Positions 48,403-58,953 of a stretch of 64,000 nucleotides of DNA are shown piece after piece. Under the pieces are notes generated by a model that searched no databases, was not told where the DNA came from, and saw only the letters and a list, made by a program, of their open reading frames with translations. The stretch lies in NCBI RefSeq assembly GCF_001638985.1, contig NW_017265137.1:1081054-1145053 (forward strand). The letters run 5' to 3'. Position 1 is the stretch's first letter, and each line of letters begins with the position of its first letter. This DNA is from Phycomyces blakesleeanus NRRL 1555(-). Taxonomy: Eukaryota; Mucoromycota; Mucoromycetes; Mucorales; Phycomycetaceae. Both the position numbers and the translations under genes were made by a program.

Positions 48403-51269
48403 CTAAGATGAGTTCCACAAAGGCCTTTCTGAATTTAAATATGGTTGAAGAGAGGTGCGTGTGTTTTGTCCTTGTGTATCTCCGAAAGTTGTTGGGGTAC
48501 TAGACTGAGGACTACTTTCAGATGTGGAAAATTCAGAATTAATGGGTGGCATGTAGCCATAGGAGCCAGATACGGGGATCGTTGATGGCTTAGACGCATC
48601 AAACATAATTTGACCAAACAATGCACTGTCGTATAAGAATTCTAGGCTGTTAAAGTCAACTTCACCACCCCAGCTTGGATTTGAGTTTTGATATGGTTCA
48701 GAAAGGACCGGGAAAGACTGGGTCTGTTGTTGATTCTGTTGATTTTGTTGGTTTTGGTTTTGGTTTTGATGCTGTTGAGATATTGTGATCGACCCACCGG
48801 AAGACGAAGAATCCGGGGTTGAAAAATAGCCATTATTCTTATTGTAATATGCTTGAGTGGTGGATGTGACAGGGCCATTGGACGTCAAGAGAGAAGATAG
48901 AGATATGTCTGATGGTGCCAAGGAAATGTTTATTCCAGGTGTGTGTGATTGAGAGTTCATTGACTGGTTTTGGACAGACCCCCGGTAGTTCATTGGTACG
49001 ACATCTTCTGCCTTGATGCCATATGGAAATGATTGTCTGCTCTCTGTTTTGTACAACCGACTGTGTGCCGCCAGTAGATCTTTGGTCATATTTGCCAGAC
49101 GCTCGCACATAAGCCAATAAGGCTTCAAACCCTATACTATTTGTCAGTTTCACAAGAACACGACATATTATACATATATGTGTATAGGTGTAAAAAAGAG
49201 ACTTGCCTCGATAAGTTCATACAAAATCTGGAGTGCATCTCCACTTTTTTTATACGCTTCAGGCCCTTTTGAAAAAGCAGATGTCATGAGGACCGTTGCA
49301 AACACATAAGCAGAATATCCCATGTAAGGAAGAATATTGTAGCCACACAAGTCTTTCATTGCCCTGAAAATTCCTGTAGCTTGATCAACACTGGTCTTGC
49401 ACGCACTAATGCTTGCCTGGATCCCAGCATATATCTCTTCGGGTACTTCATTGGGTTTCATGTCTGCGTGCGCAAGGCTTCCACGGTGAAGGACCATCAT
49501 ACTAGAACACCATACTGCATGTGATGACAGCCAGAGACTGATATAATTTACACTTGCATTCTTCTTGTGGAATTTTAGTGTGTTTGGTGTGTATTGGAAT
49601 CGATCAGGTAGGTTTTCTTTCCAAGCGCGCAATTTACGATCAAGAATAGAAAACTCTGCAATCGGCGGCCAGACAATAGATGCGGACTCTGACTTTGCGC
49701 GATTCATATATTTATTAACATCGCCGAATATCTGCTGCATACGCATGTGGTGGTTTGCAATATCCATCAATGAGTCGTTTGTCACTGGTTTGTTGTCTAC
49801 AGAGGCATAAAAGCACGGATCGCGAAGTATCATACATTCGGCAGCATTGGGTGCCTTTGCATCACAGTCCATTCTCTCAAAACATTGGGGATTGTTGGTT
49901 CCGGCACTAGAAAACCTTTAGGGATAAAACATTAAACTTATGAATCTGTATGTTTCTCTTTTTTTTATATATATATACTTACTTGTCAATACAAAGACAG
50001 CTCCAAAATACACGTCTTCGCAATGCCATGGCTACCGCATCAACGGAGCCATCCGATGCCAAAATCGGCTCATTTAAAGTGTCTTCTTTGTGTAGTCCAA
50101 GTTCTTGGCAGAATCTGATTTTTTTAAACAAAGGTAGCTATATTAATATTTTTTTTCTTTATTCTTTACTATCTGTCTTTTTTTTTGTATCAATTGACTT
50201 ACCTCATTGCAAGACTTCCGTAAATCCATGATCTTTTTTTTTTAAGAAAAAAGAAAAGGTTGAGAATAAATTAAAGATCCAACATGCAAAACTCACCTTG
50301 AACCAGATGCTCTTCCGTATTCAAGACAGGCCATGATTCCCCAGAATTGAAGGTTTTCTAGAGTGGGCTCAAAAAGATCAGAATTTATTAATGATGCTGC
50401 CTTGACTGCAAATTTCTCGCCAGCTAGGTATGGAGGATCCGTCTTGACATTGGGGTGCTCTGAAAACCTAATTGTTGTTTCAGATAAGACAATTGGTGCT
50501 GAATGAGTTATTTGTGTCATTTACCGTGCACCAATGGCTAGGACACTCCATAAAAGAGGTTTCGATACGGTTCCATTCATAATTGCTTGTCTGAGAGTTC
50601 CTCTGTGGATGAGAGGAAAAACCGAGTTTATGTATTTGAAAAACAAGTCAACCAAATGAAGGACAATGTCGAGAGATGGTAACTGAATCGTTTGATCGGC
50701 ATAAGATAGTTTATACTTGGTTTGCCTAGTATCTTACAGATAGCAACAATAGTAATATTTTTTTTGATACATAAAAAAAAAAAGACAAATTCGGAGTTAG
50801 GCTCGGAAGGAGAGCAATGGAAGACGGTTTCCTCCACCTTTTTCGTAAATGTCGCTTGAAGATTGACCCGAAGTAATAGGTGACAAGGTTGGATCCCTAG
50901 AACCTTCGCCGTTCTCGCTCATCAATCGACTTTCCATCTGTAGTAGACGTTCTTCTAGGACTTGGACATATCCTTTTCTTGGGCCTCTCTTTTTACTCTC
51001 AGTGTATTCACAATTCATGTTTGCAGCCTGACAATGAAGACATTCAGGTTTGGTGCCATCGCACTTGATCTTTAACAAAACGCCAAATATTAATAACAAG
51101 AAAGTGAAGTAGATTTATACACATAAGAGAGAAACGAGAATGGTGATTGGTGAGTGGTGATTTGGGTGTTTAATTAAACCTTTTTCTTTCTGCAGAGGAC
51201 GCATGCTTGTGTGGCTCGGACTCTCTTCTTGCCGGTTCCATTTTGTTCGTAAGTCACGTCTTCGTCCAT
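48403..51269 (-). CDS. Zn2Cys6 transcription factor with fungal-specific domain
   Basis: Eight exons: 51269-51180, 51069-50838, 50732-50525, 50467-50297, 50232-50203, 50114-49983, 49915-49207 and 49131-48403, giving 766 residues. The Zn cluster is complete: CX2CX6CX6CX2CX6C with Cys at 23, 26, 33, 40, 43 and 50, followed by a linker and a coiled segment (VQVLEERLLQMESRLM). The middle homology region begins LPSLDIVLHLVDLFFKYINSVFPLIHRGTLRQAI and includes ALRRRVFWSCLCID. The C-terminal part has a Gln/Asn run (QNQNQNQQNQQNQQQ), common in activation domains. Intron 1 splits the Zn cluster after RKKK. Intron 7 (49206-49132) starts with GC, since only this gives YELIE-GLKPYW. The donor of intron 2 (GTGGAG) is weak but keeps the frame into DTRQTKYK. 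Targets are unknown. Confidence 0.9.
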
Positions 51270-51640
51270 TTTGTTTGCAACATAGATTCCACTGGTGGCA
51301 AAGGGAGAAAAGAAGTGCAAAATGCAGAAATTCAGCCACAGATAAAATACCATTCCGGGGGTTGTTGGCGGTTATCCAATAGTTGGATTTATCATTTTAG
51401 AAAAATCGTGCAACGGAAGCCTTTTTTTTTTCCTTTGTTTATTTTTACAATACACGTGTATAGTACTACTTTATACTCGCATTAATTGAAACGATTGAAA
51501 CGATTGAAGCAACCCATTGACATTAGTATTTCACACAGGTCTTGCTTATCTAAACTGTTTACTCCTCATTTTGGATTTCACAAATAGGCTTATCTTTCAT
51601 AATTACTATAAATTAAACCCAAGTCTTTCTTTTCTAGAAC

Positions 51641-51671
<31 letters not shown>

Positions 51672-52279
51672 TTTAAACTATATTTTTACACCTTGTACAA
51701 AATAGCAATAAGTTATGAGTTCAAAATATACTTTATTTATTTTGTTTTAAAAAAAAAGAAAATTGTATGTGTACACCAAGCTGCTGTCATAACACATGTA
51801 ACCAAGCTTGACGTCCTAACCACTGTTGGAAACTGTTGAGTCTACAATCCTCCTCTTTTTTCTTTACCACTTTTAAATCTATAGAATCCCATTATAATAA
51901 CCACAGTATCTGTATATTACACATATACACAAACGCGCGCTATAAATAAAAAGATTCCTGCACAACCAAATAATGATGTTTAAAAGATGCGGAGATGGTT
52001 GTACCAGATTCAATGGTCTGGGAGCATACATTATACTATATAGTGTATGTAATCAAAACAGTCAGAACATCTCACACACCTACATATATACACGAACTAT
52101 AATAATCTTAACCTTGTATATATAGTATAGTCTGTCAATATATACATGTGTGTATCTTATTAAATAAAATAATATACAGAATATTCAATGTATTCCAAAA
52201 AAAGAAAGAGAAAGAGATGACGTATAATAATGATTATATTGTTCCATTGGAGAATATTACCTTCTTCACTTCTTTCGCA
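51270..52279. other. Divergent promoter region, Zn2Cys6 factor / DJ-1
   Basis: AT-rich with an AAT run at 51643-51670. It serves both genes. A CRE-like TGACGTA lies at 52218-52224, about 60 bp before the DJ-1 start. Confidence 0.5.
52218..52224 (+). promoter_or_regulatory. CRE-like TGACGTA before the DJ-1 gene
   Basis: TGACGTAT on the plus strand, 62 bp before the ATG at 52280. It is the same core as the paired sites before the Vps3844-like gene, read on the other strand. A single short match has a real chance of being coincidence. Confidence 0.25.
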
Positions 52280-53258
52280 ATGACAAAAAAAGCAATCGTA
52301 TTCTTGGCCAATGGCACAGAGGAAATGGAGTTTACCATCTCTGGTGAGTAAAGAAAGAAACCAAAGGCACGTATTTAAACAGAAAAACGCTTTGTATTCT
52401 AACAATTATGTCTTTATATATATGTGTGTGTTTGTGTATACGTTTTTAGCTGATATTCTTCGTCGAGCAAAGGTTGACGTGACAGTAGTTGGTGTAGAAT
52501 TGGAAAAAGATAAGCCTGCGATCTGTGCAAATGGCACAAAAATTCTTCCCGATATTCTACTCACAGATAAAGAACTCGAGGGCAACTTGGTAAAGCATTT
52601 TTTCATTCGAATCAATATCACAATTACTTGGTAATCATTATTATTATTATTATGTAGTCGTATGATGCCGGGGTTGTCCCAGGAGGATTGAAAGGCTCTC
52701 ATACATGCAGAGATAATAAGAAAGTACAAGCCATTATAAAGAATCTTTATGATCAAAAAAAGATTGTTGCATTTATCTGCGCCGGTAAGCATTATTCTTG
52801 TCTGGCTATCGTGCGCTGTGTGTATCACAGGGATATAACGCTTACTATTACTATTTTCAATAATTAGGTACACTTGTGGCAAAGGCCTCTGGTATTCCTA
52901 AGGGTCATACTGTTACATCCTATCCTGCTGTGATGGACCAATTGACTGATAGTAAGGATATTTAAATATATATATATCAAAAGTATTCTTTAATTAACTC
53001 ATACATACTTTTTTTTCTTTGCTTAATAGCCTATGAATATTCCCAGGAGCGAGTGGTTGTAGATAAGAATGTCATTACCAGTCGTGCTCCAGGCACATCT
53101 TTTCTGTTTGCTCTAACAATCGTGGAGAATCTCGTAGGCAAAGAAGTAAGTTGTTAAAGTTGTCAATTTTTTTTTAAAAAAAAAACTAAGTTATATTTTC
53201 TTTTCATTAGGCTGCTGATCAACTCAAGAAAGACATGTTGACTAGTAGTGTGTTGTAA
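52280..53258 (+). CDS. DJ-1/PfpI family protein
   Basis: Six exons: 52280-52343, 52450-52589, 52658-52784, 52868-52951, 53030-53145 and 53211-53258, giving 192 residues, the standard DJ-1 length. Family marks are [14 protein letters not shown] with the conserved Glu, the GGLKGSHT loop, and the nucleophile elbow [16 protein letters not shown] with Cys at about residue 109 (human Cys106). The segment [12 protein letters not shown] and the ending [22 protein letters not shown] also match. DJ-1 proteins protect against oxidative stress and reactive carbonyls such as methylglyoxal. The elbow exon junction lies immediately after the Cys. The next gene (RPL5) starts only 220 bp after this stop codon. 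Confidence 0.93.
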
Positions 53259-53324
53259 AATTCAATAGCTGAATAAATCCAATAAATAAATATGCACACA
53301 TACACACATACACATAGACATTTA

Positions 53325-53354
53325 AATATTTGGACATTTGGACATTTGGATATT
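53325..53354. repeat. Tandem ATTTGGAC repeat in the RPL5 upstream region
   Basis: Three imperfect 9-bp units (ATTTGGACA-type) between the DJ-1 stop and the RPL5 start, in a very short intergenic region. Confidence 0.6.
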
Positions 53355-53477
53355 CTCTGTCCATGACAGTTTAGGAAAATTGAATTGAATTTTAAATGTC
53401 CGATGTGTGCCGAGTGAAATCGAAGCCTTGATTACCAAAAGTAAAAGTTCCTTCCTTTTCATCCCTCGTGAGTCGCC

Positions 53478-54826
53478 ATGGTATGTATAAACTACCATAT
53501 AACATAGACGTGTGCGCGTATGTGTGTACACGAGTACACATCGAAAAGATCAATGAATGGATGGATATATTCGTCAATCGATTGGATGGATGAATCATAG
53601 TACACACCCTCGCCCACACTGTAGAATGCACAAGACAAAAGCAGACATTTCAATGTGTAAATTACACAATAAATCTAATCATGTATAATTCCACAGCCTT
53701 TCATTAAGCAGCAGAAGAACAAGGCTTACTTCAAGCGATTCCAGGTCAAGTACCGTAGAAGAAGAGGTAAACACAAAACATCAATTATACGAATTCTCTT
53801 TCTCTTTCCTGGCGCGTAAATAGGATGATATTCAACTATGGCATAGTTCAACTGATAATGGACTTACTACCCATTAATGTTGAGATAATTTTTATTCTTT
53901 CGCCCCTATCTGATTACGCACCAGAAATAAAGAAAGAAATAAAGAGAGAGGAAGAGAAAAAGACAAATACGATTAAAGAGACATTGGAATGTTAATCTTC
54001 ATTTGTAAATTTAGAGGGTAAGACCGACTACTATGCTCGTAAGAGACTTGTCGTTCAGGCCAAGAACAAGTACAACTCTCCCAAGTACAGACTCGTTGTC
54101 CGTTTCACCAACAAGGACATCATCTGTCAGATCGTCTACGCTAAGCTCCAGGGTGACTTTGTTCTCGCTGCCGCTTACTCTCACGAGCTTCCCCGCTACG
54201 GTATCAAGGGTGGTTTGACCAACTGGGCTGCTGCCTACGCCACTGGTCTCCTCCTTGCTCGTCGTACCTTGACCAAGCTCGGTTTGGCCGATAAGTACGA
54301 GGGTGTCACCGAGTCTGATGGTACCGTCTCCATGGTTGAGGCTATCGAGGATGGTCCCCGTCCCTTCAAGGCCTTCCTTGATGTTGGTCTTGCCCGTACC
54401 TCCACTGGTGCCCGTGTCTTCGGTGCCATGAAGGGTGCTTCCGATGGTGGTATCTTTGTTCCCCACTCCGGCAACCGTTTCCCCGGTTTCGATATCGAGT
54501 CCAAGACCAACGACGACGAGTTGTTGCGTAACTACATCTATGGTGTCCATGTTGCTGAGTACATGGAGTACCTCGAGGAGGAAGATGAGGAGCGTTACAA
54601 GAAGCAGTTCTCTACCTTCTTGAAGCAGGGTATCACCTCTGACAAGGTTGAGGATATGTACACTGAGGCCCACGAGGCTATCCGTGCCGATCCCGTCTAC
54701 AAGCTCACCAAGAAGAACATCCCCGCCAAGCCCTACCCTATCCCCCAGCGTCTCAACAAGAAGCAGCGCGATTCCAAGGTCCAGGCCAAGAAGGATGCCT
54801 TCGAGAAGAAGCGTTCCCAGGAGTAA
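53478..54826 (+). CDS. RPL5: 60S ribosomal protein L5 (uL18)
   Basis: Three exons: 53478-53480, 53697-53766 and 54015-54826, giving 294 residues, the normal length. It binds 5S rRNA and forms the 5S RNP of the large subunit. Hallmarks are MPF followed by [30 protein letters not shown], then [24 protein letters not shown] and [16 protein letters not shown]. Codon use is extremely biased to C-ending codons. The first exon contributes only the start codon: ATG at 53478 in the context GCCATG|GTATGT, then a 216-bp intron, then CCT TTC ATT. There is no other Met before the conserved start. Intron 2 (53767-54014) hosts a box C/D snoRNA, listed separately. Confidence 0.96.
53814..53919 (+). ncRNA. 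snR60: Box C/D snoRNA, snR60 / SNORD80 type, in RPL5 intron 2
   Basis: Seen: terminal stem GCGTAA (53814-53819) with TTACGC (53914-53919); box C AGGATGA (53822-53828, one mismatch to RTGATGA); box D' CTGA (53852-53855); box C' ATGTTGA (53877-53883, one mismatch); box D CTGA (53910-53913). The D' guide (53840-53850) is complementary to TGAACTATGCC and the D guide (53896-53909) to ATAGGGGCGAAAGA, both in 25S rRNA as recalled. By the fifth-nucleotide rule these direct 2'-O-methylation to the second A of GAAC and the second G of AGGGGC, which are yeast A817 and G908. Yeast snR60 and human SNORD80 (U80) guide exactly this pair of sites. It lies on the sense strand and should be released from the spliced intron. 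Confidence 0.87.
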
Positions 54827-55311
54827 ATTTTATTTTGTCCAGAACTGTTTTAATCTTGAGATTTTTTCTCTTTACAATAAATATCCAAAAACTACATTAT
54901 GTCTGTTATCTTTCTCTTTTCTTTCTTTCTTTTCTATCTATTCATGTGTGTGTGTTTTTCTGGGTCTGTGTTTTTCTGGGTCTGTGTTTTATTGCCTGTA
55001 GAATGTGAGTAAGATTAAATAAAGCATTCATCATGCTTTTTCGCAGTGATTCTTTCTCAGTTGCACAACAGTGACTGCTAATAATTAGTATCAGGCCAGT
55101 TTATTGGCGGCTTAGCTAGATTGCACTCGCTTTCTTCATCGCCGAGACTCACGCATTCGATACTGTTGATGACAAGAGACCGTGCTTAATCCTCGTTCAA
55201 AAGCTGTCGCATCCACTGTCTCCCTTTCTTTTTTTTCTTTGAAAGAAAAAAAAATAACCTCCCCACTCTGCAACCCCTCCTTACTCTCTTTATATTCTGT
55301 TTCTTTCCGGC
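54827..55311. other. Intergenic, no gene seen
   Basis: RPL5 3' region with a duplicated TTTTTCTGGGTCTGTG unit near 54955-54990, then the promoter of the small membrane protein gene. A CTTTGAAAG-like inverted T/A tract lies near 55230-55250. Confidence 0.5.
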
Positions 55312-55569
55312 ATGTTCCCATCCGCCAAAATCAGACCTTTAAACCACCTTCAACGACAGCGGATTACCTCCAACTTGTTTGTGGTTGTTGCATTAGGCGC
55401 TGTATTGACCGTAGCAGCACCTACACTCTTTCCCTGCCCTGCTTTTGAATTGAACGACAAGGCCGCGAGACTCGAAGCAAAGCGTAAACTCAAAGCGACT
55501 ACCAGTAATATCCCTGTCGTTATTAAAGAACGAAGACCTGCAGTGACCTCTGAAGAAAAAGAAGAGTAG
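55312..55569 (+). CDS. Small single-pass membrane protein, function unknown
   Basis: An 85-residue single-exon frame. A basic N-terminus (MFPSAKIRPLNHLQRQR) is followed by one hydrophobic segment (NLFVVVALGAVLTVAAPTLFPCPAF, residues 20-44) and a soluble charged tail (NDKAARLEAKRKLK... ending EEKEE). The order of basic start, one TM segment with a PCP motif and charged tail suggests a small inner-mitochondrial or ER membrane protein, perhaps an assembly factor; I do not recognise the family. The codon use (many C-ending codons) and the start context support a real gene. Neighbours RPL5 and eIF5A are on the same strand but not linked. Confidence 0.65.
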   Translation: MFPSAKIRPLNHLQRQRITSNLFVVVALGAVLTVAAPTLFPCPAFELNDKAARLEAKRKLKATTSNIPVVIKERRPAVTSEEKEE

Positions 55570-57611
55570 AAAGCAGTTTTCTTTAATTAATTATAAACAT
55601 CTTTTTATTTTTTTCGGAAAGAATTATTTATCTATAAACAGGTTAGAATTGTTTTATATCTATAGACGTATATCTATATATCTATTTTCTGTAAAGAGAT
55701 GAAAATAATTAAGAATTACAATCATTATTCTGTTGTTGCTGTTGTTGTTGCTCTTGCTGCTGTTATCTTAATATGTTAAATTCAAGATGTCTATAATTAT
55801 GTATGTATACTACAAATAGGGTAATTTGAATTTAACAACTTTTTGTGCATAAATGTATATATAATATTTTCTGTCATTTTTCTTTTTTCTTTTTGTATAC
55901 TTCTTGCATGATTCTGTACCCCTAGCAAAAACATAATCTTAAAGGGTTCAATTGTAAACAAAATTGATGATCTCATTGTCACACCACACAAATATTTACA
56001 GGGTTGAATTCCACTCAATTCCATTCAATTCAAGTTTCAAATTGACAGAACCTAATATATATATATATATATATATATATTCCCTTTATTAAATAATGTA
56101 CAATAAGACAAATTGCATAAAAAAAAATAGAGAGGGAGAACACAAATATCACAAAAAAAAACTAAAATGATATGGCTATTTATCATTATTTACAACTATA
56201 ATAATTATTGATTGTTTTCTGTTCCTGAAATGCTGTTGTTAAATCGGGCATTACTATTGGCATTGTTAATTATGCATCAGTCTCACTCTTTCATTTTGTT
56301 TTATAAATACTTGACAGATACCATTAATTTTAATCAAAGGAATCAATATAGATCAATCAATAAATCAATAATTTAGCCCTGATAAATATTCAAATTCTGG
56401 ATATTTATATAATGAATTTAGACAATAGCATACATGCATTATATACGCGCATAATTGTCTTGACCTTAATTTACTGTATATAATTCCAAGAGAATCACAA
56501 ATGCCATTATTTCTCTTTGCCTTTATTTTGCCTTTCTTTTGTTAACCTCGTTTACTCTAGTATCAATCTATTTTCCTTTTGTACTATCTGTCTCTAAAGA
56601 GTCGTAAGCCTCATTTTCTCTATAAAAGGAAATCAAGGAAACCAAAGTAGATTTCAGTAGCTGTTGTCTTTTTGTGTATCTTGTATCATGATTTTATTTT
56701 CTTAATTATAATTCAAAGCAACCAATAATACTCTGTATTGCTCTATTTGACAATAATAAGACTGAAAAATCAAATATATATGGTGTGTGTGTGTGTGTGT
56801 GTTTGTAGGCACGTATCGTTTGGCCTTAATTATGGGGGCCCTTTCTTTTCTTGTACCTCTTGTGTCATTTAAGGCTTGTGTCGGAACCCCACCGAGATAG
56901 AATCTCTTTTTACTTTCTTCCCCAAGCTTTAATCTATTCACTTGAGCTATGGAATTTCACCTAGAATATGTAATAAACCAGGATATTTCCATCTTACCAT
57001 TTATACATATATCTATAGACCTGTATAGTGTCTTTTTTTTTTAAGAAAAAAAGTATACATGACATTACTTTCACACAGTTCCTTTTATTCTCAACAAACG
57101 TTTTACTACTTTAGACGCTAGTCCAAATCAACCGACTATTTCTGTACTTATTATTAGTAGAAGCAGTTCTATTGGTATTACTATATGATAGTTCATATTC
57201 GTAAGATATATTGACGGCTTATGTAGATTTTAGACACATTGTATATATGTGGGGAGTACACACGCACACGTATATAAAATCAAAATAAAATACTTTTCCT
57301 CTATACACAAATATATATTTTAGTGATCAAAATGGAGTTTAAACCCTCTTTTTGCTTGATGTCACCACGATTGAAAAAAAAATAAAAAAAAGAAAAATAA
57401 AAATAAAAAAAAAGGTTATAAATATGTTTGGTTCGCTTTTTGTGCGCCTTTACTGCTCCTCCTCTCCCCCTTTTCTTTGACTCAACATCTTGATATTGTA
57501 AGAAGCCTGGAAACATAAGAGAAAGATAGATAGAAAGAAGTATATGTAAATCAGTATTAACCTAAAGGAAATCTATTTGGATATCCATTGACCGTCCTTC
57601 AAAATAAAAAG
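55570..57611. other. Intergenic, no gene seen
   Basis: AT-rich DNA with a GTTGCT-type triplet tract (55733-55763), a (TA)n run (56056-56082) and a GT tract (56782-56802). A triple ATTCCA/ATTCAATTC-type repeat lies at 56006-56035. The end of the region is the eIF5A promoter. Confidence 0.5.
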
Positions 57612-58387
57612 ATGTCCGACGATCATGATCACACCTTCGAGAGTGCCGGTGCCGGTGCCTCCTTGACCTACCCCCTCCAGTGTTCTGCCTTGAGAAAGGG
57701 TGGACACGTTGTTATCAAGGGTCGTCCCTGCAAGATTGTCGACATGTCTACATCAAAGACTGGTAAGCACGGACACGCCAAGGTTCACTTGGTTGCCATT
57801 GATATCTTCACCCAAAAGTAAGTTCTTGGAATAAATAACAGTAATAATAGTATTAGTACAAGAATAATTTATCAATATATCAATCTACTCTTTTATTTCT
57901 TTTCTTTACATTTCTTTGCGTTTTTTGCTTTGACTTTCTATAGGAAGCTTGAAGATCTCTCTCCCTCTACCCACAACATGGATGTTCCCAACGTTACCCG
58001 TATGGAATACCAGCTCATCAACGTCGATGATGGCTTCTTGAACTTGATGACTGCCGATGGTACCTCCAAGGATGATGTCAAGGTCCCCTCTGGTGATATC
58101 GGTGCCGCTTTGGAAGCTGACTTTGAGGAGGGCAAGGATTTGTTGGTCTCAGTTGTGTCCGCTATGGGTGAAGAGCAAGCCTTGTCTTGTAAGTTACCAA
58201 AAAACAACCGGGTGTAGTGTGGTGTGGTGTAGTGTAGTGTAGTATAATGTAGTATGGTGTAATGTAGTGAGCGAGTATTTGTATGTGTGTGTGTGTGTGT
58301 TTATGATTATGATTATGATTATGACAAAAAAGAAACTGAAATTAAACTTTTTTGTATTTTGTAGACAAGGAAGCCCCCAAATCTTAA
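57612..58387 (+). CDS. Translation factor eIF5A
   Basis: Three exons: 57612-57817, 57944-58188 and 58365-58387, giving 157 residues, the exact family length. eIF5A promotes translation elongation through difficult peptide motifs and termination. The hypusine loop reads [12 protein letters not shown], and Lys52 is the residue converted to hypusine by deoxyhypusine synthase and hydroxylase. The second OB-fold domain is clear ([24 protein letters not shown] to [15 protein letters not shown]). The last exon supplies only YKEAPKS. Codon bias indicates high expression. Intron 2 (58189-58364) contains a GTGTAGT-type degenerate repeat. Confidence 0.97.
58199..58270. repeat. GTGTAGT-type degenerate repeat in eIF5A intron 2
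   Basis: About a dozen GTGTAGT / GTATGGT-like units of 5-7 bp, within the intron directly after the donor. Confidence 0.7.
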
Positions 58388-58953
58388 GTGTAAAAATCAA
58401 AATCAAAATCAAAAACAAAATAGAAAAAGTTTGAGTGTTAGTAATATTATAATTTCTTTCTCTCTTTTTTGTTTTCTTTTTTCTTCTTCTTTTTTTTCAC
58501 TCTTATCAGTCTATCTATTTTCTTTTATTATATATATAAATTGAAATTTGAAATTTGAAACAAGAAACAAGAAACAAGAAACAATAGATAGATAACATAC
58601 ATATTATCTATGTATGCGCATGCGCATGTGCATTCAAGTGTACATGTAGGTCTATATGTATGCTCATATGAATCCGTATATGTGATGATATCTGGGCGAG
58701 TGTATAGTCTATTAAGCTATTGATTACAGCGACTCTTAATTATTTTGAAACATAAATGAATACACAGGTAGACAGGTAGGCAGAGGGGAAAATAATCCTG
58801 GAATGATGTCACATCAGCAGTCCTTAAAGTCTCGATTTACTTAATAAAAAGACCCCTCCCCCTTTTTCAATACTTTATTTTTTACACGCACACACACATA
58901 TATATATATTATATTATACTATATAGAACTATACACATACACACACAAATCCA
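58388..58953. other. Intergenic, eIF5A 3' region and COX11 promoter
   Basis: CT-rich stretch (58445-58500), GAAACAA repeats (58550-58585), then the COX11 promoter with the palindrome listed separately. No gene is seen. Confidence 0.5.
58804..58816. promoter_or_regulatory. Perfect 13-bp palindrome TGATGTCACATCA upstream of COX11
   Basis: TGATGT and ACATCA form a perfect inverted repeat around a single C, 138 bp before the COX11 ATG. It contains overlapping TGATGTCA and TGACATCA half-sites, close to the ATF/CREB bZIP consensus TGACGTCA. Confidence 0.35.

Noticed and set aside
54011..54673. Minus-strand open frame of 220 codons opposite RPL5.
   Set aside because: A shadow of the codon-biased RPL5 exon.
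55057..55140. Minus-strand GCGATGA with two CTGA boxes as a second C/D snoRNA.
   Set aside because: No terminal stem and no recognisable rRNA complementarity for either guide.
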